Shown: positions 15,808-24,461, counted from the first letter of the stretch. The stretch is DNA of 38,738 bases from UBA3775 sp051877895 (GCA_051877895.1 JBJEJI010000068.1:1-38738), one strand, 5' to 3'. The notes: generated by a model not told the origin, from the letters alone. Made by a program: numbers and translations.

Positions 15808-15836
15808 AATATAGCATATCGGTTTATTGATTTCAA
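15808..15836 (-). promoter_or_regulatory. Promoter of the arabinofuranosidase operon
   Basis: On the minus strand: TTGAAA (15831-15836), 17-base spacer, TATATT (15808-15813) preceded by TGC (extended -10). Its -35 overlaps the -35 of the divergent DJ-1 promoter. Confidence 0.75.
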
Positions 15837-15855
15837 TACTCCTATATGTTAAAAT
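15827..15855 (+). promoter_or_regulatory. Promoter of the DJ-1 family gene
   Basis: TTGATT (15827-15832), 17-base spacer, TAAAAT (15850-15855) with TGT before it (extended -10). Start near 15862, giving a very short leader of about 16 bases carrying the ribosome binding site. Confidence 0.75.
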
Positions 15856-15877
15856 GTTCGAAAAAAGGAGGTATCTT

Positions 15878-16429
15878 ATGTCTAAAGTATATATTTTTTT
15901 TGCTGATGGTTTTGAAGAAATAGAAGCACTGGCAGTAGTGGATGTGCTTCGCCGCGGAGGAGTGGAAACGGTAATGGTTTCTATAACAGGTAATTCAATG
16001 GTTACAAGCTCCCACCATGTATCTGTAAAATGTGATGCCCTGTTTGAGGAAGAGGATTTTTCTGATGGAGATATGCTTGTACTTCCGGGTGGAATGCCGG
16101 GAACAAAATCACTTCAGGCTCATGCCGGATTAAAGGATCTGATTTTACGTTATGCGGCAGAAGGTAAAAAACTTGCAGCTATCTGTGCAGCACCAAGTGT
16201 TCTTGGAATCAATGGTCTGTTAAAAGGTAAAAAAGCAATATGTTTCCCGGGTTTTGAAGACATGCTTTTGGAAGCAGAAGTTCAGAAAGATAAAAAGGTG
16301 GTAACAGACGGAAATATTACCACTGCTAAGGGTATGGGCGTTGCAACAGAATTTGGGCTTGAACTGCTGAAAAAACTTGAAGGAGAGGATATGGCTCATA
16401 AGGTAGCCGGAGCTATACAGTATTTATAG
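15878..16429 (+). CDS. DJ-1/PfpI (YajL/ThiJ-like) family protein
   Basis: A 183-residue cytoplasmic protein of the DJ-1 family. It has the acidic residue of the active site at Glu16 (DGFEEIEA), the nucleophile elbow Cys103 in AAICAAPSVLG, and the LPGGMPG motif at about 69-75. Homologues are variously described as protein deglycases, glyoxalases or redox-sensing chaperones; older annotations call them thiazole-monophosphate synthesis enzymes, which is doubtful. ATG 15878 is chosen because AAGGAGG ends 6 bases upstream; an upstream in-frame frame lies before the promoter's transcription start. The 3' end overlaps the convergent symporter gene by 17 bases. Confidence 0.92.
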   Translation: MSKVYIFFADGFEEIEALAVVDVLRRGGVETVMVSITGNSMVTSSHHVSVKCDALFEEEDFSDGDMLVLPGGMPGTKSLQAHAGLKDLILRYAAEGKKLAAICAAPSVLGINGLLKGKKAICFPGFEDMLLEAEVQKDKKVVTDGNITTAKGMGVATEFGLELLKKLEGEDMAHKVAGAIQYL

Positions 16430-17702
16430 GCGGTTTAACAGTTTTTCTGAGGCTTATCAGCATGAATGCGTTACATACAAGGAGTATTATGCTTGACAGG
16501 TCACTTAATAAAAACAGGGAAGAAATATTCCGGTATGTGCCAACAGTACACATAATAGCATACAAATAAGGATAGCTTTTTATCAGTAGTCTGTTATTAA
16601 ACCATTTGCATGCCATTTCTCCAAAATGAGCCCAACCGATTAAAGTGGCAAAAGCGAAAATGATAACAGAGAGATTCAGGCATAGTTCACCTGTTTTGCC
16701 AAGCATTCCAAAAGAGCATACAATGTAATCTTCGGGTGAGGCTGTATTAAAGGCATCAGGTGCTGAAAGCATACAACATACGATGGCGATTCCGGTGATT
16801 CCGCATAGAACCACAGTGTCCCAGAAAGTAGCACTCATAGTGATAAGCCCTTGGGTTTCAGATGAATTGTCTGTTTCCGTGGCGGGAATTGCAGCAGTAC
16901 CCAGGCCGGCTTCATTGGTGAAGATTCCTCTGGATATACCATGACGCAGGGCGGAGCCTGCTGCGTAAGAGCCTGATCCCACCAGACATTTTGTTGGGGA
17001 AAATGCACTTGTAATTATTAGTTTTACAGCCTGTGGCACTTGTTCTATGTTTTTAATCAGAATCAAGACGATACCTGTTAAAAACAGGCTTGCCATAACA
17101 GGAACAAGTTTCAGACAGATTCTGTGCACCAGATTGCTTTCTCCCGACAGTGTGAGAAGAACAAGAAGCGACAGAATTATTCCGCAGACAATACATGGTG
17201 TACCGGAAGAAAAAGATACAGCATCAGATATGGCCCTTGACTGTATTGTTGCACTGGTAAAAAAAGAGCAGATGATAATGCCCGTTGCATATATTATTCC
17301 TAAATTCCTGCGTTTAAGTACTCTATCCAGTACATCCATGGGACCGCCAATTATTCCCGGTTTTTTATATTCGGTACAGATAAAGGCTTCTGCGTAGCTT
17401 GCGGCCATTCCAAGGATTCCGGTTATCCAGCACCAGAATACGGCTCCGGGACCTCCCAGAGCTACTGCCAGGGACAGACCTATTATATTCCCTGTTCCCA
17501 GTGTGGCTGCCAGTGTGGTTGTAAGACTGGAAAGAGAAGAAATTGATTTCGAGCCGTTTTTTTCAGTGCTTAAACTTAAACGTATTCCTTTCCATATTTT
17601 TCTCTGGATACCTCTCGTTTGTAATGTAAAACACAGAAAAAGAGAAAGTAAAAGAACAGGAGCGGGACAGCTCCATATAAAATCAGACAGTCTTTTTATC
17701 AT
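16413..17702 (-). CDS. Amino acid:sodium symporter, AGCS family
   Basis: A 429-residue membrane protein with about ten to eleven helices. The AGCS (alanine or glycine:cation symporter) signature is clear in TLGTGNIIGLSLAVALGGPGAVFW, here starting near residue 68, and in the later GISRGIFTNEAGLGTA block. The family imports alanine or glycine with sodium. It is at the short end of the family range, with a trimmed N-terminus and loops but no internal break. No good ribosome binding site precedes ATG 17702, so the start is less certain. Its stop lies inside the 3' end of the convergent DJ-1 gene. Confidence 0.92.
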   Translation of the reverse strand: MIKRLSDFIWSCPAPVLLLSLFLCFTLQTRGIQRKIWKGIRLSLSTEKNGSKSISSLSSLTTTLAATLGTGNIIGLSLAVALGGPGAVFWCWITGILGMAASYAEAFICTEYKKPGIIGGPMDVLDRVLKRRNLGIIYATGIIICSFFTSATIQSRAISDAVSFSSGTPCIVCGIILSLLVLLTLSGESNLVHRICLKLVPVMASLFLTGIVLILIKNIEQVPQAVKLIITSAFSPTKCLVGSGSYAAGSALRHGISRGIFTNEAGLGTAAIPATETDNSSETQGLITMSATFWDTVVLCGITGIAIVCCMLSAPDAFNTASPEDYIVCSFGMLGKTGELCLNLSVIIFAFATLIGWAHFGEMACKWFNNRLLIKSYPYLYAIMCTVGTYRNISSLFLLSDLSSIILLVCNAFMLISLRKTVKPPINTV

Positions 17703-17789
17703 GGCTGGATTTTAATTAGCCTTTTTTGTTAAATCATACGCTAAAGTTATAAATAAATGACGTAAGATTTTACAATGTGCTAAAAAAAG

Positions 17790-17819
17790 TTGCAATTGAC
17801 CTGTAGTATGGTGTAGAAT
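17790..17819 (+). promoter_or_regulatory. Possible promoter of the PAS/GGDEF/EAL-MutS-like operon
   Basis: TTGCAA (17790-17795), 18-base spacer, TAGAAT (17814-17819). A weak match. The leader that follows (about 145 bases) contains an 8-bp inverted repeat ATTCCATT/AATGGAAT (17893-17900 with 17925-17932); no known riboswitch pattern was recognised. Confidence 0.45.
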
Positions 17820-17968
17820 AAACCATAATAAGCTGTGAAGCGGTTTTGGGATTAACGGCAGGGGATAAAGATTAAAAAATCCGCGCAACGTGATTCCATT
17901 GTATATGAAATTGAAATTCCGTTAAATGGAATAGATTAGTTTGAACAGATTGATTGGGGTGAATGAAA

Positions 17969-20900
17969 ATGGATGCAAAAGCAAAAAAATTCGATCCTGA
18001 AAGAATAGCCGAGCTTGAAAAACAGCTTGCGCTGGAAAAAGAAAAGTACAACTTTATAAAGGATTTGATAAATTGCGGTCTTTGGGAATATGACATTAAA
18101 GAGAAAAAGCTGATTCAGAGTAAAGGTCTGGAGGGTTTAGTCGGTGGTGAAATACCGAATTACCGTGAAACAATCAAAAACAGTAATTCTATTTATTCCC
18201 AGGACATTCCTGTTTTCGATAAATATGTTGACAGTATGGATAACGGTGATGAGACCTTCTCCTACGAAATGCGTATGATAACCGAGGCAGATCAGTTCGC
18301 GTGGGTACGCTTTGAAGGATATACCGTAAAAGATGCCCAGGGTAATCCTGTTAAGGTAATTGGTCGTACTCTTGATATTGATAAAGAAAAGAATGCCGAG
18401 TCCGTTGTGATAAAGAAAGCGGAATCTGACAATATTACAGGACTCCTCACAGGAGAAGCATTCCTGTCCAAAATGAGTAATTCTCTGGCAAAAAGCGGGG
18501 AAAAAGTTCGTCATGCTCTTTTAGTAATTGACATTAATAATTTCGGAGCAATCAATAAAGCGTGGGGTGAATCTTACGGAGAATATGTACTTGAAGTCTT
18601 CGGTGCAGGACTTGCGTCCCTGTTCAAAGAGGGCGATGCGGTTGCCCGTATTCAGGGCGATGCTTTTGGAGTGTTTAAGAGGGGTATACATACTGCAAAA
18701 GACGTTGTAGAACTCTCAAAAAATATTGTTGACATGGCAGAGCATCTTACCTTTAAGCGTGAGCATGAATTAAAAATCAGTATTGGTGTATCTATTTTCC
18801 CAAATGACGGTAAAGATTATTCTACTCTTTATAAGAAGGCTTCTATTGCATTACAGGCTGCAAAAAATTCACCGGATAAAGTGTGTGAGTTTTATGCTAC
18901 CAGCCTTGCCAACAAACCTCATGTTGTAAAGCAGACAGAAACTCAGCAGCAGACAACTCAGGCACGTCAGATTATTCACGAACAGAAACAGGCACAGTAT
19001 GGCAAGGTTGAAAAATATTTTGTTGACCGTGTAATGGAAATGCTGGCAAGTGATGAAACTGATCCTGCAGAAATCAATACTGTTCTTGCAGAACTTGGAA
19101 AGTACTACAGATTTGTCCGTGTTTATACATATAATTATGACAAACGCGGTAATGTTTGCTCTGTTAAATATTACTGGAACGGAAAAACGATTCCATATAT
19201 GCGTGTATATGAAAGAATTGTTGATGCACAGTGGGAAAGTATTTATGCGAGATTTTCCAACGATTCATTATTTATTTGTGAAAATTCATCCAGACTGGAT
19301 TTTGAAATTCCGGGAGAACTTACCGGTGTGTTTATGCCGGCTTCCCTTATGCAGTATAAAATTAATGAGGATGCCAATTCTGTAACCTGTATCAGCTTTG
19401 AGAGACCTCTTTCCCAGGGTTATACAAAAGAAGAACAGGAATTCCTTATTAACATTTCCAAGCTTCTTGGTATTTACATGGATCGTATCAGAAACAAGGA
19501 AATGCTCAGTGAAGAAATTGAATATTCCAGAGACGTAATGGTTAATCAGCAGGTTACCAATTACGGTGTTTATAAAGACAGCTATAAGCTTGTTTTCCTT
19601 GGTGATGCAGAAGGCAGACAATATATTGCCGAAGAAGATAATTTGCTTTGCTATAAGACGGTAATGGGTCGTAAAACACCATGTAAGAATTGTCCGCTTA
19701 CAGGAATTCGCCAGGGCAAAGAACGCTGTGCAATGGAAAACTATTTTGAAAAGAATCAGAAATGGTTTACCTCTACAGCAACCCAGGTTAAGCATGGCGG
19801 GAAAGAATATGATTTTATCTGCTGGACAGATGTTACAGCTTTTGTTGACAGAATGAAGTCCAAGGATATTCTTACGGGACAGATGACAGTAGACAAATTT
19901 GAAAAGACGGTTGAAGCAAAGATTTCAATGCTGAGAAAACCTCAGAACATATTTGTATATTTCAATATTCCGGATTTCAGTGAGATTAACGATCTCTGGG
20001 GCTATTCTGTATGTGATGAAGTGCTGATTCTTTTTGCCGCTGCAATTAAAGAGGAACTTAAAGCAGAAGAATATCTGGCAAGAGTAACAGGTTCCACCTT
20101 TGTAATGTTTATCGATTATGATGATAAAGACAGATTGGCTGCCAGGGTTGAGATGATGTTCCAGCAGGCAATTCGTGCGGTACACAGAATGTATCCGGAT
20201 GTTAAGCTGACTGTATGGTCCGGTCTTTACAGAATGAGCGGACATGGAACTCCTATACCTGAAATGATTGAATATGCTAATACTGCACGAAAGAGCATTG
20301 CTGCCAGAGCAGAGCACAACGAAATTGACATTGCATTTTACTCTGATGTTATTAACAAAGGAGCAACTTTTGAAAGCTTTGTTCGTACAAATATGCAATC
20401 GGCCCTTGAAAATCATGAATTCCGTGTATTCTTCCAGCCTAAGCGTAATGATGAAGGTGAAATCATTATGGCGGATGCAGTTGTACGCTGGGTAACAAAA
20501 GAAGGTCAGGTGATTGAACGTGAGTCCTTCAGGGAAATCATGGAGGAAGATGGTTTTATCAGAACTCTTGATGCTTACATCCATGAGGAAACATTCAAAC
20601 TTCTTTATGAATGGATAGAGCGTCAGATTACACCTCCGGTTATTTCATTGGCATGTTCATGGCAGTACATGTTTAGTCCGGAGTTTATGAACAGAACAAA
20701 ACAGATACTTGAAAAGTATCCTGTTCCTACATCCCTTGTTGAGTTTGTCATTCCTGAGGGTGTTAATGAAGGTAATTTCTACAGAGTAGTATCTATTCTG
20801 CAGGAACTTCAGACAATGGGATTTGTAATTTCGCTGGATTCCTATATGACCAAATTTGCACTTAACAGTATGAAGGACAGATTCCCTGTTAAGATGCTTG

Positions 20901-21004
20901 AAGAAAATCCGGGCATAAATAAACTGGATGATATTCAGGTTGAAGTTAAAGATAACAAGCCGTTAAACGCTGACGATTTTGCAACCGAACTTCATAAGAA
21001 ATAA
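17969..21004 (+). CDS. PAS - degenerate GGDEF - PAS-like - degenerate GGDEF - degenerate EAL protein
   Basis: A 1011-residue cytoplasmic protein with no membrane helix. Order: coiled-coil start (1-30), PAS-like domain (about 30-140), GGDEF-like domain (about 150-300) with QGDAF at 229-233 in place of GGDEF and KEGD in place of the RxxD inhibitory site, a GAF-like region (about 345-515), a PAS-like segment with Cys561, Cys572 and Cys575, a second GGDEF-like domain with TGSTF at 707-711, and an EAL-like domain (about 800-1010) where EAL reads DAV (836-838) and the DDFG motif reads LDSY. Neither cyclase nor phosphodiesterase activity is expected; binding of c-di-GMP or another ligand, or scaffolding, is more likely. 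Start 17969 is preferred over ATG 17963 because GGGGTG (17956-17961) is then 7 bases away. Two MutS-like genes follow at 24 bases. Confidence 0.87.
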   Translation: MDAKAKKFDPERIAELEKQLALEKEKYNFIKDLINCGLWEYDIKEKKLIQSKGLEGLVGGEIPNYRETIKNSNSIYSQDIPVFDKYVDSMDNGDETFSYEMRMITEADQFAWVRFEGYTVKDAQGNPVKVIGRTLDIDKEKNAESVVIKKAESDNITGLLTGEAFLSKMSNSLAKSGEKVRHALLVIDINNFGAINKAWGESYGEYVLEVFGAGLASLFKEGDAVARIQGDAFGVFKRGIHTAKDVVELSKNIVDMAEHLTFKREHELKISIGVSIFPNDGKDYSTLYKKASIALQAAKNSPDKVCEFYATSLANKPHVVKQTETQQQTTQARQIIHEQKQAQYGKVEKYFVDRVMEMLASDETDPAEINTVLAELGKYYRFVRVYTYNYDKRGNVCSVKYYWNGKTIPYMRVYERIVDAQWESIYARFSNDSLFICENSSRLDFEIPGELTGVFMPASLMQYKINEDANSVTCISFERPLSQGYTKEEQEFLINISKLLGIYMDRIRNKEMLSEEIEYSRDVMVNQQVTNYGVYKDSYKLVFLGDAEGRQYIAEEDNLLCYKTVMGRKTPCKNCPLTGIRQGKERCAMENYFEKNQKWFTSTATQVKHGGKEYDFICWTDVTAFVDRMKSKDILTGQMTVDKFEKTVEAKISMLRKPQNIFVYFNIPDFSEINDLWGYSVCDEVLILFAAAIKEELKAEEYLARVTGSTFVMFIDYDDKDRLAARVEMMFQQAIRAVHRMYPDVKLTVWSGLYRMSGHGTPIPEMIEYANTARKSIAARAEHNEIDIAFYSDVINKGATFESFVRTNMQSALENHEFRVFFQPKRNDEGEIIMADAVVRWVTKEGQVIERESFREIMEEDGFIRTLDAYIHEETFKLLYEWIERQITPPVISLACSWQYMFSPEFMNRTKQILEKYPVPTSLVEFVIPEGVNEGNFYRVVSILQELQTMGFVISLDSYMTKFALNSMKDRFPVKMLEENPGINKLDDIQVEVKDNKPLNADDFATELHKK

Positions 21005-21028
21005 TTCATACCGGTTTCGGAGGATAAA

Positions 21029-22561
21029 ATGCTGAAAAGTATAATATGGGCTGACAAGCCTCCTGTAAGGGAGGCTTTGATGCCCAATTTTTTTATTGAT
21101 TTAAATTTGGACAAAATCGTGTATAAGATTAATAGTCTGAGAAAATATTATGATATAAAAAAGTTGTTTTATATGCTGTCTGACAGCAGGGAAACAATGG
21201 AGATGCGCAGAAGAATATATGCGGATATCAAAAAGCCGGAAGTGTTTGATGCCTTCTGCCGGTTTTCGGACAGAATGAAAGAAGCAAGAGATTATCTTGC
21301 TGGTTCTGATGAAATAGATTTCATGCCACAGAAATCTGTTCTTTTTGTTACTGCGGCGGAACGTTATGATCAGGCAATAAAGCTTCTTGAAAATATAAAT
21401 TCGGCTGAATCACCGGAAATATGTTTTGCAGTCAGTGAAACACAAAAATATGTAAATACAGATGAGTATCGATTATTTGCAGAACAGACGGAAAAATTGT
21501 ATTCGGAAACCGAAAGCTTTTTTTATCGACTGACCTTGAACAGGGACACATTTACAGTTCGCTGCCAACAGTCTGAAAATAATTATTTTGACAAAATAAA
21601 AAGGGCCTTTCCTGATGCAGTGGATACAGGGTTTGAATCACCGTTTAAAAGTCGCAGTACACTAAGTCATATAGAAACAGAGAGTTATGCGGCAATTGCA
21701 AAAGCTCATCCGGACTGTATAAAAAACTGCGAAAGCTTTATGAATACCTATAAGAATTCATTTTTGCAGGAATTTTTTGATTTGGAATTTGAATTACAGT
21801 TGTATCTTTCCTTTTTATTGTTTGAAAGATACATGGAGGATAACGGCTTTCATTTTACATCACCTGTAACAGCTAAATGCTTTGATGTAAACGGAGTATA
21901 TGATGCGGCACTGGCACTTACTTTGTTTAACCATGAGCGTCCTGTTATTGACAATGATGTTTTCATGAGGGAAGAAGAGCATTTTCTGATTGTGACCGGA
22001 CCTAATCAAGGCGGCAAAACCACCTTTGCCAGAAGCATGGGACAGCTTGTTTATTTTTCTTTGATGGGTCTTAGTGTGCCTGCCATGAAAGCCGCGGTGC
22101 CTTATTTCGACGGAATACTGACTCACTTTTCTGTGGAAGAAAGCACAGAGACCGGACAGGGAAAGCTTAAGGAAGAACTGACACGTCTGGCACCTATGAT
22201 GAGGGGGGATGATAAAAACTGTTTTATCATACTAAATGAGTTATTTACAACCGCGGCAACATACGATGCATCGGTGATGGGAAGACGGGTAATCCGTCAT
22301 TTTACTGAAAATGGCTGCACCGGAATATACGTAACCCACATTAAAGAATTGTCAGAAGGAGAAGGCGTTGTAAGTCTGGTGGCAGTTTGTGATGAAAATG
22401 ATTATCATAAACGTTTGTATAAAATGATACGCAGACCTGCAGACGGCATTGGATATGCAGGAACTTTGGTTGAAAAATATGGTCTTACATATGACATGCT
22501 GATTGAAAACTTTAAAGAGAAACAACTCTTGTGCCCGGAAAAGGAGGCTGATAACCATTAA
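21029..22561 (+). CDS. MutS-like ATPase 1 (MutS core/ATPase domain protein)
   Basis: A 510-residue protein with a helical lever/clamp-like region (about 1-300) and a MutS-type ABC ATPase domain. Walker A is GPNQGGKT (324-331), followed by FARSMGQ; the signature region reads ESTETGQGKLKEEL; Walker B is IILNELFTT with Asn403 where MutS proteins have Asp, then Glu404; a late THIKEL motif matches the MutS His-switch. The N-terminal mismatch-recognition domain with the Phe-x-Glu motif is absent, so classical mismatch binding is not expected. GGAGG precedes the ATG; it follows the GGDEF/EAL-type gene by 24 bases and precedes the second MutS-like gene by one base. Confidence 0.88.
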   Translation: MLKSIIWADKPPVREALMPNFFIDLNLDKIVYKINSLRKYYDIKKLFYMLSDSRETMEMRRRIYADIKKPEVFDAFCRFSDRMKEARDYLAGSDEIDFMPQKSVLFVTAAERYDQAIKLLENINSAESPEICFAVSETQKYVNTDEYRLFAEQTEKLYSETESFFYRLTLNRDTFTVRCQQSENNYFDKIKRAFPDAVDTGFESPFKSRSTLSHIETESYAAIAKAHPDCIKNCESFMNTYKNSFLQEFFDLEFELQLYLSFLLFERYMEDNGFHFTSPVTAKCFDVNGVYDAALALTLFNHERPVIDNDVFMREEEHFLIVTGPNQGGKTTFARSMGQLVYFSLMGLSVPAMKAAVPYFDGILTHFSVEESTETGQGKLKEELTRLAPMMRGDDKNCFIILNELFTTAATYDASVMGRRVIRHFTENGCTGIYVTHIKELSEGEGVVSLVAVCDENDYHKRLYKMIRRPADGIGYAGTLVEKYGLTYDMLIENFKEKQLLCPEKEADNH

Positions 22562-22562
22562 A

Positions 22563-24113
22563 ATGAATCTATTATATCCGGATAGGGATACACCCGGTTC
22601 ATATATTTATCCGGATTCTCCAATGATAATTAAAGATTTTAACTTTCAGCTTATTTTTGATTTGGCATCCCGTTCTTTTTCGGAAAACGGAAGAGGATTT
22701 GCTTCAGCTTCCGAAGCAAAAGATACCTATATAAAAGAAGCCATGCGTAAGGTTATGATGACTCCTGTTACAGACAGACAGGAACTTTTGTACAGACAGG
22801 AAATGGTTAAAGCGGCAGTTAAAAATGAAAAACTGTATGAAGGGTTGTATGCTATAGCTGTCAGGGCAGAAAAAACCGTAAGTGAACATTTCGCAGGAGC
22901 AGACAAACTGTCAAAAGGCGGTATTTCCACTGTAGAGAAACTTAAGTATCTGAGAAAGCTCACTGAATATCTGGATGAAATAAAAATTCTGTTGGATGCA
23001 ACTGAAAATGAACCTGCCATAGAAAAGGCTTTTTCTGAGTTTAAACAGGAATATACCGCTGATTTTCAAGAAGTAACAAATGAAATTCTGGATGATCTTG
23101 AGTTTATAACATCAGGAGGAAAACTGGTGTTAACCACAGGTCATCTTGACGGCTTAAAGGCTGAAAGATACTTTATTGAACATATGGAGGTTACAGAGTT
23201 TAAGGTGAGGAAAAAGCCTAAAACCGGAGCACTGGCTAAGGTAAAGGCAATTACTGATTCCATAATTAATCCTGATATTAAGGAATTGAAATCAGAAACA
23301 CTGGTGGCCGATGCAGCTCTTCTTCAAAACGCAGCCTGTGATTATATACTTTCTTTCTATGAGGAATTCATGAAAACAACAGGTATTGCATTAAAAAATC
23401 TGAAGCTTTCATCCGCATTTTATCTGGGAACTATAAGGCTGTATAATCAGTTCAAACGCTTTGATGTGCCGTTATGTTTTCCGGAGGTTTGTGAAAGGAA
23501 GGATATATATTTTGAAGATTTATGCGAAACCTGTTTGTGTATATATCAGAGAAAGCGTCCGGTAGGAAACAGTGTGTGTGGTGACGGAAAGCAGATTATT
23601 CTGGTTACGGGTGCAAATCAGGGAGGAAAATCTACATTCCTCAGAAGTATAGGCATTGCTCAGGTTTTCATGCAGGCGGGAATGTTTGTAACCGCAGAAA
23701 GTTTTAAAAGTGGTTTATATCAAAATATATTTACCCATTTTACCAGACGTGAGGATTCCACTATGAATAGTGGAAGACTGGATGAAGAACTTAAAAGAAT
23801 GTCTCAGATTATAACGAAGCTGACACCGGATTCCATGATGCTTTTAAATGAGTCTTTTGCAACAACAACTGAAAAAGAAGGTTCCGTGATTGCGGAGGAA
23901 CTTACTGAAGCGGTTTTAAAAACAGAAGTCAGAATGTTCTGTGTTACACATCTTCTGGAATATGCACATAGTTGTTATGATAAAAAACATAACAGTGTTC
24001 TTTTCCTGTCGGCAGAAAGAAGACCGGATGGAACAAGAAGCTATAAAATGGTGGAAACTCCGCCGTCAGATACCAGCTATGGACTTGACTTATATGATGC
24101 CCTTATTCGTTAA
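22563..24113 (+). CDS. MutS-like ATPase 2 (paralogue of the preceding gene)
   Basis: A 516-residue protein built like its neighbour: helical N-terminal two thirds and a MutS-type ATPase domain with Walker A GANQGGKS (350-357), FLRSIG, signature region EDSTMNSGRLDEEL, Walker B LLNESFATTTEKEGS with Asn429-Glu430, and a VTHLLE His-switch. Sequence identity to ATPase 1 is confined to motifs, so the pair probably forms a heterodimer, as eukaryotic MSH proteins do. The ATG lies one base after the upstream stop; the best ribosome binding site (AGGAGG, 22541-22546) is 16 bases away, which is long, so ATT at 22557 or reinitiation by terminating ribosomes are alternatives. Confidence 0.87.
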   Translation: MNLLYPDRDTPGSYIYPDSPMIIKDFNFQLIFDLASRSFSENGRGFASASEAKDTYIKEAMRKVMMTPVTDRQELLYRQEMVKAAVKNEKLYEGLYAIAVRAEKTVSEHFAGADKLSKGGISTVEKLKYLRKLTEYLDEIKILLDATENEPAIEKAFSEFKQEYTADFQEVTNEILDDLEFITSGGKLVLTTGHLDGLKAERYFIEHMEVTEFKVRKKPKTGALAKVKAITDSIINPDIKELKSETLVADAALLQNAACDYILSFYEEFMKTTGIALKNLKLSSAFYLGTIRLYNQFKRFDVPLCFPEVCERKDIYFEDLCETCLCIYQRKRPVGNSVCGDGKQIILVTGANQGGKSTFLRSIGIAQVFMQAGMFVTAESFKSGLYQNIFTHFTRREDSTMNSGRLDEELKRMSQIITKLTPDSMMLLNESFATTTEKEGSVIAEELTEAVLKTEVRMFCVTHLLEYAHSCYDKKHNSVLFLSAERRPDGTRSYKMVETPPSDTSYGLDLYDALIR

Positions 24114-24132
24114 AATCAGTTAAAAACTGGCA

Positions 24133-24161
24133 AAATAATATAAATAATACCGGACATAATA
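24133..24161 (+). promoter_or_regulatory. Possible sigma-G/sigma-F promoter of the SASP gene
   Basis: AAATA (24133-24137), 17-base spacer, CATAATA (24155-24161), which fits the CATnnTA -10 of forespore sigma factors. Expected on family grounds because SASP genes are forespore-specific; the match itself is modest. Confidence 0.4.
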
Positions 24162-24232
24162 TTACTACCGAAGGAAATTAACGGACATTAAGTCAGCTAA
24201 ATAATTCGGATATATATTGGAGGTAGAAAGTT

Positions 24233-24430
24233 ATGTCTAGTTCAAAAACAAGCGTGCCACAGGCTAAGGACGCTATGAATCGTTTTAAGATGGAAGTTGC
24301 ATCTTCTCTTGGAGTGCCTTTAAAGAATGGTTACAATGGTGACCTTACAGCTGCTCAGAGCGGAAGCATCGGTGGCGAAATGGTAAGACAGATGATCAAG
24401 AGACAGGAAGAATCCATGTCTGCAAAATAG
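24233..24430 (+). CDS. Alpha/beta-type small acid-soluble spore protein (SASP)
   Basis: A 65-residue protein with both conserved blocks of alpha/beta-type SASPs: FKMEVASSLGVP, containing the Glu-Val site expected for cleavage by the germination protease GPR, and GDLTAAQSGSIGGEMVRQMI. These proteins coat DNA in the dormant spore, change it towards A-form and protect it from UV and heat, then are degraded during germination to supply amino acids. GGAGG lies 9-13 bases before the ATG. The gene is monocistronic and closed by a hairpin terminator. It is direct evidence that the organism descends from spore formers and probably sporulates. Confidence 0.96.
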   Translation: MSSSKTSVPQAKDAMNRFKMEVASSLGVPLKNGYNGDLTAAQSGSIGGEMVRQMIKRQEESMSAK

Positions 24431-24461
24431 TTTTAAAAGCTATTTTTAGAAAAAAGTAAGA

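Noticed and set aside
17820..17962. c-di-GMP riboswitch before the GGDEF/EAL-type gene
   Set aside because: The leader lacks the conserved GEMM-I core (GCACAGGGCAAACC-like and GGUAACGG-like elements) and shows only one simple inverted repeat.
19286..20584. Minus-strand frames of 169 and 219 codons within the PAS/GGDEF/EAL gene
   Set aside because: They overlap conserved domain sequence of the plus-strand gene, lack translation signals and have the Phe/Ile/Asn/Cys-rich composition typical of antisense frames.
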